Shown here in pieces: positions 29,689-39,842 of a DNA stretch of 64,000 bases. The position numbers were made by a program, and so were the translations under genes. Every line of letters begins with the position of its first letter. Position 1 is the stretch's first letter. Origin of the DNA: Mycobacterium sp. SVM_VP21 (lineage in GTDB: Bacteria; Actinomycetota; Actinomycetes; Mycobacteriales; Mycobacteriaceae); the NCBI GenBank assembly GCA_024758765.1, contig CP101406.1:2728001-2792000 (forward strand), given 5' to 3'. Below the pieces are notes generated by a model. It did no database searches. It saw only the letters and a list, made by a program, of their open reading frames with translations, and was not told where the DNA came from.

Positions 29689-31356
29689 GTGGAATTCAAC
29701 CTCGCCCAAGTGTTCTCGGCAGTGGCGGCGGCCGTTGGCGACCGGGACTGCATCGTCTTCGGCGACCGGCGATTCAGCTATCAGCAGATTGAGGACCGGT
29801 CCCGCCGGCTGGCGCGGGCACTGCACGAGCGCGGTCTGGGTGCCCGTCACGAGCGATCCGAGCTGGCCCCCGATGAATCCGGCCAGAGCCACCTCGCGCT
29901 GTACCTGGCCAACGGCAACGAATATCTGGAAGGCATGCTCGGCGCCTACAACGCCCGGGTCGCGCCGTTCAACGTCAACTACCGCTACGTCGCCGACGAA
30001 CTGGTCTACCTGCTGACCGACGCCTCCGCCGAGGCGATCATGTACCACGCCCGGTACGCCCCCACGCTGGCCGAAGCGCTGCGGCAGGCCGGTGACCGGC
30101 TGCCCGAGATGCCGCTGATTCACGTCGACGACGACTCCGGCAATACGCCGCTGCCCGGTGCGGTCCGCTACGAGGAGCTGCTGGCCGCCACCTCCGCCGA
30201 ACCGTTGGGCCTGGCGCTGTCCCCGGACGACCTGTACTTGCTCTACACCGGCGGCACCACCGGTATGCCCAAAGGCGTGCTGTGGCGCCAGCACGACATC
30301 TTCGTTGGCGCTATGGGCGGTCGTGAGTTCGGCACCGGCGCCGTGCCCACCACGTTGGAGGAGATCGTCGAACGCGCCCGAACGGCGGCGGCCGCCGGCT
30401 CCATGACGGTGGCGCCGTTGATGCATGGCGCAGCCCAGTGGGCCGCCTTCATCACGCTGCTCGGCGGGCGGCCGTTTGTGATGTCGGCGACCACCGACCG
30501 CTTCGACCCGGTCGGGACCTGGGAACTGGCGGCCAAAGAGCGGGTCATATCGCTCTCGATCGTCGGCGACGCCTTTGCGCGCCCGCTGGCCGACGCACTG
30601 GAGGCCGGCGGTGCCACGCTGGCAGACGCGCTGTCGGGCCTGTTCGTGCTGGCCAGCGGCGGCGCGCCGCTCACCGTGCCGATCAAGCAGCGGATCTTGG
30701 ATCTGCTTCCGCAGCTGTCGATCCTCGATGCCGGCGGCTCCTCGGAGACCGGCGCGCAGATGGGACAGACCACCAGTCGGGCTCACGCCTCCACCGGCCG
30801 CTTCACCCCGAACCCGGGCGCGGTCGTGGTCAGTGCGGACATGACCCGCATTCTGCAGCCCGGCGACGACGAGATCGGCTGGCTGGCACAGCAGGGATAT
30901 GTGCCGCTGGGCTACCTCGGCGACCCGGAGAAATCCGCCCGGACTTTCCCGGTCATCGAGGGCATCCGGCATTCGGTCCCCGGTGACCGGGCTCGTTGGG
31001 ACGTCGACGGCGGCATCGAGCTGCTGGGCCGAGACTCGGTGACGATCAATTCCGGCGGCGAGAAGATCTTCGCCGAGGAGGTCGAAGCCGCGATCGCTCA
31101 TCATCCCGCCGTCTATGACGTCCTGGTGGTGGGCCGGCCCAGCGAGCGATGGGGCAACGAGGTCGTCGCAGTGGTCCAGCTGGCGCAGGGCGCCGACGCC
31201 GGGGCAGAGGACATCGTCACCGAGGCTGCCAACTACATCGCGCGCTACAAGCTGCCCAAAGACGTGGTGTTCTGCGCCCAGGTGCAGCGCTCGCCGTCGG
31301 GCAAGGCCGACTACCGCTGGGCCAAAGAACAGGCGCTCGCCGCACAACGGGTCTGA
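29689..31356 (+). CDS. Acyl-CoA synthetase (FadD family)
   Basis: 555-residue ANL-superfamily adenylate-forming enzyme that activates a carboxylic acid to acyl-AMP and then acyl-CoA. The P-loop-like A3 motif is LLYTGGTTGMPKG and A5 is GSSETG. A8 is GRDSVTINSGGEKIFAEEVE, and the catalytic lysine is in SPSGKADYRW. The overall pattern is close to FadD19-like enzymes that act on branched or steroid acids, but the substrate is not assigned. The GTG at 29689 has GAGGAG six bases upstream; the 38 codons upstream of it look non-coding. It converges with an enoyl-CoA hydratase gene 12 bases beyond the stop. Confidence 0.9.
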   Translation: MEFNLAQVFSAVAAAVGDRDCIVFGDRRFSYQQIEDRSRRLARALHERGLGARHERSELAPDESGQSHLALYLANGNEYLEGMLGAYNARVAPFNVNYRYVADELVYLLTDASAEAIMYHARYAPTLAEALRQAGDRLPEMPLIHVDDDSGNTPLPGAVRYEELLAATSAEPLGLALSPDDLYLLYTGGTTGMPKGVLWRQHDIFVGAMGGREFGTGAVPTTLEEIVERARTAAAAGSMTVAPLMHGAAQWAAFITLLGGRPFVMSATTDRFDPVGTWELAAKERVISLSIVGDAFARPLADALEAGGATLADALSGLFVLASGGAPLTVPIKQRILDLLPQLSILDAGGSSETGAQMGQTTSRAHASTGRFTPNPGAVVVSADMTRILQPGDDEIGWLAQQGYVPLGYLGDPEKSARTFPVIEGIRHSVPGDRARWDVDGGIELLGRDSVTINSGGEKIFAEEVEAAIAHHPAVYDVLVVGRPSERWGNEVVAVVQLAQGADAGAEDIVTEAANYIARYKLPKDVVFCAQVQRSPSGKADYRWAKEQALAAQRV

Positions 31357-31368
31357 GCAGCGGCCCGC

Positions 31369-32178
31369 TCAGCCGAACTGCGGTTTGCGCTTCTCCCGGA
31401 TCGCGGCCAGGCCCTCATGCACGTCGGGACCGGAGAACCCGAGAAACTCCAGCCCCAACGCGGTCTCGAAGGCCGGCGCGAACTGCCGATACCAATAGTT
31501 GAGGCTGTGCTTGGTGAAGCGGATCGCGTCCTGGGCGCCGTGCGCCAGGTCGTCGGCGATGCGGGTCGCGGTGGCCAGCACCTCGTCGTCATCGACGCAC
31601 TTGGAGACCAGACCGATCCGCTCGGCTTCTTCGCCGTGCAGCGTCTCGCAGGTCAGCAGGTAGTACTTGGCCTTGGCCATGCCCACCAGCAGCGGCCAGC
31701 AGATCGCCGCGTGATCCCCGGCGGCAACCCCGAGCTTGGTGTGGCCGTCGATCAATCGAGCGGTGCGCCCGGCTACCGAGATGTCGGAGAGCAGCGCCAC
31801 CACCAGGCCTGCGCCGACAGCGGGCCCATTGATGGCCGAGATCACCGGTTTGGAGAAGTTGACCATGTTCAGCACCAGATCGCGGGCCTCGCGCAGCACC
31901 TGCATCCGTCCGGCGTGATCACTGACGATCTTCTCGATCAGCTCAAAGCTGCCGCCGGCGGAGAATGCCTTGCCCTCACCGCGTACCAGCACCGCTCGCA
32001 CGTCGTCGTCGCGGTCGATCACCGGCCACACGTCGGCGAGATCGCGGTGCATCTGCGGGCCTACCGAGTTCAGTCCCGGCGCGTCGAGCACCAGCTCCAG
32101 CACGCCATTGTCGCCGGGCTCGAACCGAAGGCTGGGGAAGTCGGCGGAGGCACGGTAACGGGCGGCGTCAGTCATCAT
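31369..32178 (-). CDS. Enoyl-CoA hydratase/isomerase family protein
   Basis: 269-residue crotonase-fold protein. The first oxyanion-hole segment is [13 protein letters not shown] and the second is [21 protein letters not shown]. The usual catalytic Glu pair is not conserved: the region reads [17 protein letters not shown], with Asp at one site and no clear second acid. It may be an isomerase, a hydrolase or a hydratase on an unusual acyl-CoA. The ATG at 32178 fits. Next to the convergent FadD-type gene, it suggests a small acyl-CoA degradation locus. Confidence 0.85.
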   Translation of the reverse strand: MMTDAARYRASADFPSLRFEPGDNGVLELVLDAPGLNSVGPQMHRDLADVWPVIDRDDDVRAVLVRGEGKAFSAGGSFELIEKIVSDHAGRMQVLREARDLVLNMVNFSKPVISAINGPAVGAGLVVALLSDISVAGRTARLIDGHTKLGVAAGDHAAICWPLLVGMAKAKYYLLTCETLHGEEAERIGLVSKCVDDDEVLATATRIADDLAHGAQDAIRFTKHSLNYWYRQFAPAFETALGLEFLGFSGPDVHEGLAAIREKRKPQFG

Positions 32179-32393
32179 TCGTTTCTACTCGACCGCCCCG
32201 CGCCGAGGCACTGCGGCCTCGCCCTGTCGCGCTCGGGAAACCGCCACGCCACGAGCTGTCTATCTGCGTGAATCCTCAACGAACTCAATGGTTCTCCGGC
32301 CGGTGGGGCGACCGCTGCGGGGGAGCGCTGAGGTGCCGCATTCGGCCCCTGAGATTTAGGTTTGCCTTTCTAGTTTCTACAAAATCCCTTGTG

Positions 32394-32399
32394 TAAACT
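32394..32399 (+). promoter_or_regulatory. Likely -10 element of fdxA
   Basis: TAAACT matches TANNNT and lies eight bases before the fdxA ATG with no ribosome site between, suggesting a leaderless or near-leaderless transcript. I do not see a convincing DosR box in the preceding 100 bases. Confidence 0.45.
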
Positions 32400-32407
32400 C
32401 TCTGCCC

Positions 32408-32752
32408 ATGGCATATGTGATCGGGAAGCCGTGCGTTGACGTGATGGACCGGGCCTGCGTGGAGGAGTGCCCGGTTGACTGCATCTACGAAGGCGGACGA
32501 GCCCTTTACATCCACCCGGATGAGTGTGTGGACTGCGGAGCCTGCGAGCCGGTGTGCCCGGTCGAGGCCATCTACTACGAAGATGACCTCCCGGAGGAGC
32601 TCCAACCGCACCAGGCCGATAACGCTGCGTTCTTCGCCGAGGCTCTGCCCGGACGCGATGAGGCACTCGGTTCACCCGGTGGCGCCGCCAAGATCGGCCC
32701 CCTCGGCATCGATACTCCGCTGGTGGCCAGCTTTCCTCCCCAGGGGGAGTGA
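32408..32752 (+). CDS. fdxA: 7Fe ferredoxin
   Basis: 114 residues. The N-terminal cluster region has CVEECPVDC and the second [17 protein letters not shown], a [3Fe-4S]/[4Fe-4S] seven-iron ferredoxin with the actinobacterial C-terminal tail ([34 protein letters not shown]). Length and tail match FdxA of M. tuberculosis rather than FdxC. It passes single electrons to cytochromes P450 or reductases. Its stop overlaps the GTG of the downstream regulator, so the two are co-translated, hinting that the regulator senses redox or iron-sulfur status. Confidence 0.93.
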   Translation: MAYVIGKPCVDVMDRACVEECPVDCIYEGGRALYIHPDECVDCGACEPVCPVEAIYYEDDLPEELQPHQADNAAFFAEALPGRDEALGSPGGAAKIGPLGIDTPLVASFPPQGE

Positions 32753-33483
32753 CCGACATCGCCAAGCCGCCTGTACCACCTGGAGGACGTCGCCTCGACG
32801 TTCTGCGGCTGGTACAGGCCGCCGACGAACCGCTGAGCATCGCCCAGATCGCCGACGAGCTGGGGGTGCACCCCAATACGGTGCGTTTTCACCTGGACAC
32901 CCTGGTTGAAGAAGGCCGCGTCGAGCACACCGAACCCGATCACAAGGGACGTGGACGACCGGCGCTGATGTTTCGGGCCATCCGGCAGATGGACCGAGGC
33001 GGAACCCGCCGGTTCCGGTTGCTCGCCGAGATCCTCACCATCGGGCTGGCCGCCGACGCCGATCCCAGCGGCAAAGCATTGGCTGCTGGCCGGGCGTGGG
33101 GGCATCGGCTGCGGCCGCTGCACCAACCGTCCGGGCCCGTCAATGCCGAGGAATCCACCGACCATCTGCTCGAGATGCTCGATGAGCTGGGTTTCGAACC
33201 CGAACGCCTGGAACCCGATGCCACCGGAGACGAGCAACTCGGGCTGCGGCACTGCCCGTTCCTGGAGCTCGCCGAAACCTCCACTCAAGTGGTCTGCCCC
33301 ATCCATCTGGGGCTGATGCAGGGAGCCCTGGAGGCATGGGACTCGCCGATGACCGTCGACCGACTTGATCCGTTCGCCAAGCCCGATCTGTGCGTGGCGC
33401 ACCTGAAGTCGGCGACCCTGAACGGAGTCCCGGTCGATTCGTCGCCCCCCACCGCGGTGCGTGCGGAAGGGACCACCGGGTGA
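32749..33483 (+). CDS. SufR/Rv2621c-like transcriptional regulator
   Basis: 244 residues. The N-terminal winged helix is ArsR/MarR-like ([32 protein letters not shown], with the wing [10 protein letters not shown]). The C-terminal part carries a Cys pattern ([31 protein letters not shown]) similar to the iron-sulfur or metal-binding region of SufR-type regulators. It overlaps the ferredoxin gene (GTGA) and the following membrane protein gene (GTGA). Probably it controls this operon in response to redox or iron-sulfur supply. The sensing ligand is inferred. Confidence 0.85.
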   Translation: MTDIAKPPVPPGGRRLDVLRLVQAADEPLSIAQIADELGVHPNTVRFHLDTLVEEGRVEHTEPDHKGRGRPALMFRAIRQMDRGGTRRFRLLAEILTIGLAADADPSGKALAAGRAWGHRLRPLHQPSGPVNAEESTDHLLEMLDELGFEPERLEPDATGDEQLGLRHCPFLELAETSTQVVCPIHLGLMQGALEAWDSPMTVDRLDPFAKPDLCVAHLKSATLNGVPVDSSPPTAVRAEGTTG

Positions 33484-33905
33484 CTGCCGGCGCCTCGGTT
33501 GCGATCGCCGCGACATTCGTCTGGCTGGGGATGGTGACCGCGATTTCGTTCATGGAGGCGCCGCTGAAGTTCCGGGCGCCCAACGCGACCATCCCGATCT
33601 GCCTCGGCATCGGCCGGTTGGTCTTCCGGGCCCTCAACGCCGCCGAATTCCTGCTGGCCGCGGTTATCGCGGTCACCTTCGCGATCGAGCGGCCGACGGT
33701 CGGCATCGCGGTCTCCTACGCGGTCGCCCTGGCAATGCTGGCGGCTCAGGTGCTCGCGGTGCGCCCGGCCCTGGGCCGACGCGCTGACCAGGTGCTGTCC
33801 GGACTGGATGCGCCCCGCTCGCGGGCGCACTACGCCTATGTCGCACTGGAGTTGATCAAGGTCGCAGCGCTGGTGCCGTTGGGCATCCTGCTGCTGTCTC
33901 GCTGA
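33480..33905 (+). CDS. Four-helix membrane protein (Rv2620c-like)
   Basis: 141 residues with four hydrophobic segments (VAIAATFVWLGMVTAISFMEAP, AEFLLAAVIAVTFAI, VGIAVSYAVALAMLAAQVLAV, YVALELIKVAALVPLGILLLS). A conserved charged loop (PLKFRAPNATIPICLGIGRLVFRAL) separates the first two. Function unknown; it is always near the Rv2621c-type regulator. The GTG at 33480 overlaps the regulator stop. Confidence 0.8.
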   Translation: MTAGASVAIAATFVWLGMVTAISFMEAPLKFRAPNATIPICLGIGRLVFRALNAAEFLLAAVIAVTFAIERPTVGIAVSYAVALAMLAAQVLAVRPALGRRADQVLSGLDAPRSRAHYAYVALELIKVAALVPLGILLLSR

Positions 33906-33942
33906 ACTGTCCCACCCGTCCACCGAGTGAGAAGGAGAACCG

Positions 33943-34281
33943 ATGGAATCGACCTCGTTGAATGTGCTGGCCGACGAGAAGCTCGCCGAGGCCACCCAGC
34001 ATCACAGCGGTCGAGCGGCCCACACCGTCTACGGCGGCTCGGTGCACCATCTGCGCCAGACCCTGGTCGCACTGCAGGCCGGCCAGTCGTTGGCCGAGCA
34101 CGACAGCCCGGGGGAGTCGACCCTGCAGGTGCTGCGCGGCCGGGTGCGGCTGACCGCCGGCGATGACAGCTGGGAGGGGGCAGCCGGTGAACTCGTCACC
34201 CTGCCGCGCACTCGCCACGCGCTCGAGTCGCTGGAAGACTCCGTGGTGTTGCTGACGGTCGCCAAGAGCGCCTCGCACTGA
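33943..34281 (+). CDS. Cupin-domain protein (Rv2619c-like)
   Basis: 112 residues forming a single conserved cupin barrel: SLAEHDSPGESTLQVLRGRVRLTAGDDSWEGAAGELVTLPRTRHALESLEDSVVLLTVAK. The usual metal-binding His in motif 1 is present (AEHDSP), followed by Glu, and motif 2 has RHALES. It could be a metal-dependent small-molecule or stress protein. The ATG at 33943 has a strong AAGGAGA. It completes the fdxA-regulator-membrane-cupin cluster. Confidence 0.82.
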   Translation: MESTSLNVLADEKLAEATQHHSGRAAHTVYGGSVHHLRQTLVALQAGQSLAEHDSPGESTLQVLRGRVRLTAGDDSWEGAAGELVTLPRTRHALESLEDSVVLLTVAKSASH

Positions 34282-34283
34282 GC

Positions 34284-35237
34284 GTGCCGCTGAGCACACC
34301 CTGGTCGCGGGGGGCTGGGCTGCGGTTGCCTGTCCTCAATGCCCCGATGGGCGGGGTGGCCGGTGGCCGACTGGCCGCCGCAGTCAGCGCGGCGGGCGGG
34401 CTGGGCATGATCGGGATGGGCAGCACCGCCACGGCGGCGTCGTTAGCGACCGAGCTGGCCGCGCTCGGGGCCGCACCCCGGTTCGGGATCGGTTTGGTGG
34501 ACTGGGTGGTTCGCGATCAGCCGGACCTGCTCGACGCCGCACTGGCCGCCCACCCGATGCTGCTCTCGGTCAGCTTCGGGGCGGACCTGTCCTGGGTGCA
34601 GCGCGCCCACTCGGCCGGAATCCTGGCTGCCACTCAGGTCTATGACGCCGACAGTGCCCGACGTGCCCAAGACGCCGGGCTGGATGTGCTGGTGGCGCGC
34701 GGCGCCGAGGGCGGCGGCCACGGCGAGCTCCGGCTGGCCACGTTGCCGCTGCTCGACGCGGTTCTAGACACGGTCGAGCTTCCGGTGCTGGCCGCCGGCG
34801 GGATCTCCGGATCGCGCAGCCTGGCCGCCGTGTTGGCGGCCGGTGCCGCCGGGGCGTGGCTGGGCACCGTCTTCTCGGCCTGCCCCGAGGCACTGACCGG
34901 CGAGGGCGCCCGCCGCACGTTGATCGCCGCCGCCGGCACCGACACGATCACCACCCGGGTCTTCGATGTCGGGCAGCGGCTGGACTGGCCGGCGCGGTTC
35001 CCGTCACGAGTGCTGCGCAACGAGTTCACCGGCCGCTGGACCGGACGCGAGGAAGCCCTGGCCGACGATCAGGACGCGGGCGCGGAACTGGCCGCCGGGA
35101 TTGCCGCCGACGATCAGCGCGTCGCCCCGGTCGATGCGGGCCAGGGCGTGGGCATGCTCACCGACAGCCGGCCGGCGGCAGCGGTCCTAGACGAACTGTG
35201 CACCGGGGCGCTGCGCCTGCTGGCGCGCTGGAGCTGA
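34284..35237 (+). CDS. Nitronate monooxygenase (2-nitropropane dioxygenase family)
   Basis: 317-residue FMN-dependent TIM-barrel enzyme that oxidises alkyl nitronates. Motifs are NAPMGGVAGGRLAAAVSAAGGLGMIG at the N-terminus and the catalytic His region ARGAEGGGHGE. The FMN phosphate region is VLAAGGISGSRSLAAVLAAGAAGAWLGT. The GTG at 34284 lies two bases after the cupin stop, so it belongs to the same message. Physiologically such enzymes detoxify propionate 3-nitronate or nitroalkanes; the natural substrate here is unknown. Confidence 0.85.
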   Translation: MPLSTPWSRGAGLRLPVLNAPMGGVAGGRLAAAVSAAGGLGMIGMGSTATAASLATELAALGAAPRFGIGLVDWVVRDQPDLLDAALAAHPMLLSVSFGADLSWVQRAHSAGILAATQVYDADSARRAQDAGLDVLVARGAEGGGHGELRLATLPLLDAVLDTVELPVLAAGGISGSRSLAAVLAAGAAGAWLGTVFSACPEALTGEGARRTLIAAAGTDTITTRVFDVGQRLDWPARFPSRVLRNEFTGRWTGREEALADDQDAGAELAAGIAADDQRVAPVDAGQGVGMLTDSRPAAAVLDELCTGALRLLARWS

Positions 35238-35248
35238 CTCGTGGGGGT

Positions 35249-35752
35249 TCACACCGCCCGCAGATAGCGCTTGGCGATCACGCGCTGTGTCAGCCGAGCG
35301 ACTGGGCCGCCTACCTTCGTCCACCAGGTAGCGGGCCGGGAGAACGCCCGAACCTGCGCGTACACCGTCTCATCGGTGGGGTCGTAGCGCACCGAGAACA
35401 GCTCCTCACCGGATTCAGGATGCCCACTCAGCGTGCCGTAGGCGAAGCCACGCCGGTCGGGCTCGTTCACGACATAGACCACCCGGCACGGCGCGCTCAT
35501 GAGACCGAGCCGCACCAGTGCCACCGTGTCCACCTCGGCGACATCGCTGTCGGCCTCGACCCGTACACCCACTCCGGCGCCGCGGTGCATTCCCCAGCGC
35601 AGCACCGCGTCGCCGGCCTGCTCAAAGCGCTGGCGGCCGCGACCGATCGGCGCGGACAGCTCGAGGTGGTGATACCCGGCGGGCAGCGTTGTCGCGGTAG
35701 CGCCCACCTCGGCATAGGTAAGCGGCAAGTCACGCAGCGTGCTCAAGTCCAC
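35249..35752 (-). CDS. DUF1990 family protein
   Basis: 167 residues from the GTG at 35752 (VDLSTLRDLPLTYAEVGAT). The family pattern is clear: YHHLELSAPIGRGRQRFEQAGDAVLRWGMHRGAGV, VVYVVNEPDRRGFAYGTLSGHPESGEELFSVRYD and a C-terminal basic segment. DUF1990 proteins are small and of unknown function. A longer open frame to 35848 runs across the divergent promoter of the thioesterase gene and is not credible. Confidence 0.8.
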   Translation of the reverse strand: MDLSTLRDLPLTYAEVGATATTLPAGYHHLELSAPIGRGRQRFEQAGDAVLRWGMHRGAGVGVRVEADSDVAEVDTVALVRLGLMSAPCRVVYVVNEPDRRGFAYGTLSGHPESGEELFSVRYDPTDETVYAQVRAFSRPATWWTKVGGPVARLTQRVIAKRYLRAV

Positions 35753-35816
35753 GGCCCAACCTTGCCATCGTGGGCGTGCCGCCGGCACCGCAATCGCCGG
35801 AACGTTAAATAGGGGG

Positions 35817-36431
35817 GTGAATGCCCCACACGCCGGCGGCGGTTTCAATCCGCCCGAACCGACCGAGAGGGGCGGCCCGGACTACGGCCGGTTCCTGGAG
35901 ACCATGCGCGCGTTGCAGGACCACGCCCGCGCCGTCGACGCTCCGGCCGAGGTGATCACTCTGGCCGCCGACGCGCTGCAGCAGGTCTGCGACCTGCTGG
36001 CCCCCTACGACACCGACGAATGGTCGTCACCGTCGGGGCGCCGGCTGGACCTGCCGATGCGCGGCAATCTGCTGCCGGTGCCGATGAAGCTCAAGAAGCA
36101 CGATGACGGGCGACTGCGCGGCTGGGCCAAGTTCCGCCGATTCCACCTGGGCCGCAACGGCGCGGCGCACGGCGGGGCCATCGGGCTGCTGTTCGACTCA
36201 GTGCTGGGAACTGCGTCTTGGATGCTCACCGGTGGGCCCTATCAACGCACCGCCTACCTGCACCTCAACTACCGCCAGATCGTCCCGATCGACAAGGAGT
36301 TGCAGGTCGAGGCGTGGGTCAGCCGCACGGAGGGCCGCAAGATCTATGTCGAGACCCGACTGTGCGACGGCGACACTGTGCTGACCGATGGAGAGGCATT
36401 GTTCGTGGTGCTCAAACCCGGCCAACCATGA
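35817..36431 (+). CDS. Hotdog-fold thioesterase (PaaI-like)
   Basis: 204 residues. The C-terminal 120 form a single hotdog domain with the active-site pattern NGAAHGGAIGLLFDSVLGT and the strand YLHLNYRQIVPIDKELQVEAWV. The N-terminal 80 are helical (RFLETMRALQDHARAV). Probably it hydrolyses an acyl-CoA; the substrate is unknown. The GTG at 35817 is chosen over 35739 because the upstream region lies inside the divergent gene promoter. The gap to the divergent DUF1990 start is 64 bases. Confidence 0.8.
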   Translation: MNAPHAGGGFNPPEPTERGGPDYGRFLETMRALQDHARAVDAPAEVITLAADALQQVCDLLAPYDTDEWSSPSGRRLDLPMRGNLLPVPMKLKKHDDGRLRGWAKFRRFHLGRNGAAHGGAIGLLFDSVLGTASWMLTGGPYQRTAYLHLNYRQIVPIDKELQVEAWVSRTEGRKIYVETRLCDGDTVLTDGEALFVVLKPGQP

Positions 36432-36523
36432 CGCCGGTGTACTCGCGAACTGTTCGCCAGCAGTGCCCGGATAGCATGGTCGCGGACGTTTCTAGCCCCT
36501 AGCACCCCCTTGGAGACCACGTC

Positions 36524-38602
36524 ATGACCGCGCCCGCCATCCCCGCCCCGGCAAGCCCGATCCGGGTGGCTGCCGGGACAACCGCGGCCGCGGCGGTACG
36601 CGCGGCGGGCCTGCCCGACCGGGGAGCCCCGGATGCCATTGTGGTGGTGCGCGACGCCGAGGGCCGACTGCGCGATCTGAGCTGGATTCCCGAGGCCGAC
36701 GTCGTGGTGATCCCGGTGGCCGCAGACACCGACGACGGCCGCAGCGTGATCCGGCACTCGTGCGCTCACGTGCTGGCCCAGGCGGTCCAAGATCTGTTCC
36801 CGGCCGCCAAACTCGGCATCGGTCCGCCGATCACCGACGGCTTCTACTACGACTTCGACGTGCCCGAGGCGTTCACCCCCGAGGATCTGGCCAAGCTGGA
36901 GAAGCGGATGCGCGCCATCATCAAGGATGGGCAGCTGTTCTCCCGGCGCGTCTACGAGTCCAAGGATGCCGCTCGCGCCGAGTTGGCCGGCGAGCCCTAC
37001 AAGCTGGAACTCGTCGACGACAAGTCCGGCGACAGCGACATCATGGAAGTAGGCGGCGACGAACTCACCGCCTACGACAACCTGAACCCCCGTACCCGGG
37101 AACGGGTTTGGGGTGATCTGTGCCGTGGCCCGCACATCCCGACCACCCGGTTCATCCCGGCGTTCAAGCTCACCCGGTCCTCGGCCGCCTACTGGCGCGG
37201 TGACCAGAACAACGCCAGCCTGCAGCGGGTCTACGGCACCGCATGGGAATCGCAGGAGGCGCTGGACAGTCACCTCGAATTGATCGAGGAGGCGCTGCGC
37301 CGCGATCACCGCAAGCTCGGCGTCGAGCTGGACCTGTTCAGCTTCCCCGACGAAATCGGTTCGGGGCTACCGGTTTTCCACCCCAAGGGCGGGATTATCC
37401 GGCGGGAGCTGGAGGAATACTCGCGGCGCAAGCACATCGAGGCCGGCTACCAGTTCGTCAACACCCCGCACATCACCAAGTCCGAACTCTACGAGACCTC
37501 CGGGCACCTGGAGTGGTATCGCGAGGGCATGTACCCGGCGATGCATATCGACGCGGAGTTCGCCGAGGACGGCACCCTGCGCAAGCCAGGCCAGGACTAC
37601 TACCTCAAGCCGATGAACTGCCCGATGCACCACCTGATCTTCCGTTCGCGTGGGCGCTCTTACCGCGAACTTCCGTTGCGGCTCTTCGAGTTCGGCAGCG
37701 TCTACCGCTACGAGCGTTCCGGAGTGGTGCACGGGCTGACCCGGGTGCGCGGGATGACCCAGGACGACGCACACATCTACTGCACCCGCGAAAGCATGCG
37801 CGACGAGCTGACCTCGTTGCTGCGCTTCGTCCTGGACCTGCTCGCCGACTATGGCCTGGACGACTACTTCCTGGAGCTGTCCACCAAGGACCCGGAGAAG
37901 TACGTCGGCTCCGACGAGGTATGGGAGGAGGCGACTGACACCCTGCGCGAGGTCGCCGAGGCGTCCGGGCTGACCCTGGTGCCCGACCCGGGCGGCGCGG
38001 CGTTCTACGGGCCGAAGATCTCGGTGCAGGTCAAGGACGCGCTTGGCCGCAGCTGGCAGATGTCGACCATCCAACTCGACTTCAACATGCCCGATCGTTT
38101 CGAGCTGGAGTACACCTCCTCTGATGGGACCCGCCAGCGACCCGTGCTGATCCACCGGGCGCTGTTCGGTTCGATCGAGCGCTTCTTCGGTGTGCTGACC
38201 GAGCACTACGCCGGTGCCTTCCCGGCCTGGCTGGCGCCGGTCCAGGTGGTCGGCATCCCGGTCGCCGATCAGCACGTGGCCTACCTGGACGACCTCGCCG
38301 CGCAACTGCGCCGCCATGGAGTGCGGGTCGAGGTCGACGCCAGCGACGACCGGATGCCCAAGAAGATCGTGAACCACACCAACCAGAAGGTGCCGTTCAT
38401 GCTGCTGGCCGGCGACCGCGATGTCGAGGCGGGCGCGGTCAGCTTCCGGTTCGCCGACCGCACCCAGGTCAACGGGGTGCCTCGCGACGAGGCGGTGGCG
38501 GCCATCGCGGGATGGATCGCCGCACGCGCCAATACCGTCCCGACCGCGCAGACGGTCAAGGCGCGCCTCGATGCGGGCCCCCAAACGAGTGAGGCGCAGT
38601 GA
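36524..38602 (+). CDS. thrS: Threonyl-tRNA synthetase
   Basis: 692-residue class II synthetase. An N-terminal TGS domain (residues 10-75) is followed by the editing domain with [13 protein letters not shown] and CRGPHIPTT, which removes misacylated serine. The catalytic core has [17 protein letters not shown] (motif 1 region), MNCPMHH (zinc Cys and motif 2), [14 protein letters not shown] and [13 protein letters not shown] (motif 3). The anticodon-binding domain is at about 580-680. The ATG at 36524 has TTGGAG upstream. It heads a chain of six genes joined by 1- to 4-base overlaps apart from short in-frame ones, down to the Nudix gene. Confidence 0.96.
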   Translation: MTAPAIPAPASPIRVAAGTTAAAAVRAAGLPDRGAPDAIVVVRDAEGRLRDLSWIPEADVVVIPVAADTDDGRSVIRHSCAHVLAQAVQDLFPAAKLGIGPPITDGFYYDFDVPEAFTPEDLAKLEKRMRAIIKDGQLFSRRVYESKDAARAELAGEPYKLELVDDKSGDSDIMEVGGDELTAYDNLNPRTRERVWGDLCRGPHIPTTRFIPAFKLTRSSAAYWRGDQNNASLQRVYGTAWESQEALDSHLELIEEALRRDHRKLGVELDLFSFPDEIGSGLPVFHPKGGIIRRELEEYSRRKHIEAGYQFVNTPHITKSELYETSGHLEWYREGMYPAMHIDAEFAEDGTLRKPGQDYYLKPMNCPMHHLIFRSRGRSYRELPLRLFEFGSVYRYERSGVVHGLTRVRGMTQDDAHIYCTRESMRDELTSLLRFVLDLLADYGLDDYFLELSTKDPEKYVGSDEVWEEATDTLREVAEASGLTLVPDPGGAAFYGPKISVQVKDALGRSWQMSTIQLDFNMPDRFELEYTSSDGTRQRPVLIHRALFGSIERFFGVLTEHYAGAFPAWLAPVQVVGIPVADQHVAYLDDLAAQLRRHGVRVEVDASDDRMPKKIVNHTNQKVPFMLLAGDRDVEAGAVSFRFADRTQVNGVPRDEAVAAIAGWIAARANTVPTAQTVKARLDAGPQTSEAQ

Positions 38603-39171
38603 GCGGCGACCAGGCCGGCGAGGAGGCGATCGTCGACACCGGTGCCGGTGAACCCGACCGGCTGGAGCGACTGTGGACGCCCTACCGGATGACCTATCTG
38701 GCCGAGGCGCCGTTGAAGCGTGCGGATTCCGGGTCGGCGCGATCCACTCAACCCTTCACCGATATCCCCACGCTCTCCGATGAGGACGGGCTGGTGGTGG
38801 CGCGCGGTGAGCACGTCTACGCGGTGCTCAACCTCTACCCGTACAACCCGGGGCACCTGATGGTGGTGCCCTACCGGCGGTTCTCGGAGTTCGAAGACCT
38901 CACCGACGACGAGGGCGCCGAGCTGATGGCGTTCATCCAGAAGGCGATTCGCGTCATCAAGGCGGTGTCGCGCCCGCACGGATTCAACGTCGGGATGAAT
39001 CTCGGCGAGTCGGCCGGCGGGTCGTTGGCCGAGCACCTGCACGTGCACGTCGTACCGCGCTGGGGCGGCGACGCGAACTTCATCACGATCGTCGGCGGTT
39101 CCAAAGTGATCCCGCAATTGCTGCGCGACACCCGCCGGCTGCTCGCCGACGAGTGGGCCAAACAGCAATGA
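38599..39171 (+). CDS. HIT-family AP4A phosphorylase-like protein (Rv2613c)
   Basis: 190 residues. The histidine triad is [14 protein letters not shown], and the nucleotide-binding strand region is [22 protein letters not shown]. The M. tuberculosis orthologue is reported as a diadenosine tetraphosphate phosphorylase, which would remove AP4A, a side product of aminoacyl-tRNA synthetases such as ThrRS. The GTG at 38599 overlaps the thrS stop, which fits that link. Its stop overlaps the pgsA ATG. Confidence 0.9.
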   Translation: MSGDQAGEEAIVDTGAGEPDRLERLWTPYRMTYLAEAPLKRADSGSARSTQPFTDIPTLSDEDGLVVARGEHVYAVLNLYPYNPGHLMVVPYRRFSEFEDLTDDEGAELMAFIQKAIRVIKAVSRPHGFNVGMNLGESAGGSLAEHLHVHVVPRWGGDANFITIVGGSKVIPQLLRDTRRLLADEWAKQQ

Positions 39172-39842
39172 GCAGACTGCCGTTCCTGTCGCGGGCAACG
39201 TTCGCCGGCATCACCACGCCGGTTGCGCGCGTCCTGTTGCGAGCCGGTCTGACCGCCGACATCGTCACGATGGTCGGCACCGCCGGCGCGGTGCTGGCGG
39301 CGCTGACGCTGTTCCCGACCGGTCAGCTGTTCGCCGGCACCCTGATCGTCTGGTTCTTCGTGCACTTCGACATGGTTGACGGGGCGATGGCCCGGCAAAG
39401 CGGCGGCGGCAGCGCGTTCGGCGCCGTCCTGGACGCCACCTGCGACCGGATCAGCGATGGCGCGGTGTTCTGTGGGCTGGCCTGGTGGGCGGCGTTCGGC
39501 CTGGACAACCCGTCACTGGTGGTGGCGACCCTGATCTGCCTGGTCACCTCGCAGGTGATCTCCTACATCAAGGCCCGCGCGGAGGCCAGCGGACTGCGCG
39601 GTGACGGCGGCTACATCGAACGGCCCGAACGGCTGATCATCGTGCTGGTGGGCGCCGGATTGTCCGGACTGCCGGTTTTCCCGCTGCCGTGGGCGTTGCC
39701 GGTGGCGATGTGGCTGCTGGCGGTGGCCAGTCTGATCACCTGCGCCCAGCGGCTGCACACCGTGCGGACCTCGCCGGGCGCGGTTGAGCCGTTGCCGCAG
39801 GTGGCAGACGGTTCCGATGGTCAGGAAACCACGGGGCCGTGA
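39168..39842 (+). CDS. pgsA: Phosphatidylinositol phosphate synthase
   Basis: 224-residue CDP-alcohol phosphatidyltransferase in the inner membrane. It joins CDP-diacylglycerol and inositol 1-phosphate to make phosphatidylinositol phosphate, the precursor of phosphatidylinositol and PIMs. The motif D-x2-D-G-x2-A-R-x8-G-x3-D-x3-D is complete (DMVDGAMARQ..FGAVLDATCDRISD). Several hydrophobic helices are visible. The ATG at 39168 overlaps the HIT stop (ATGA). The downstream genes patA and pimA use its product. Confidence 0.93.
   Translation: MSRLPFLSRATFAGITTPVARVLLRAGLTADIVTMVGTAGAVLAALTLFPTGQLFAGTLIVWFFVHFDMVDGAMARQSGGGSAFGAVLDATCDRISDGAVFCGLAWWAAFGLDNPSLVVATLICLVTSQVISYIKARAEASGLRGDGGYIERPERLIIVLVGAGLSGLPVFPLPWALPVAMWLLAVASLITCAQRLHTVRTSPGAVEPLPQVADGSDGQETTGP

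Noticed and set aside
29641..31347. 568-residue open frame antisense to the acyl-CoA synthetase
   Set aside because: His/Gly/Arg/Gln-rich mirror-frame translation with no recognisable motif; the plus-strand gene has all adenylation motifs.
32300..32400. DosR box upstream of fdxA
   Set aside because: fdxA belongs to the dormancy regulon in M. tuberculosis, but no GGGACT-type palindrome with acceptable match was found in the 100 bases before this gene.
33480..33905. Start of the membrane protein at 33390
   Set aside because: The longer frame begins inside the regulator gene without a ribosome site; the GTG at 33480 overlaps the upstream stop as elsewhere in this operon.
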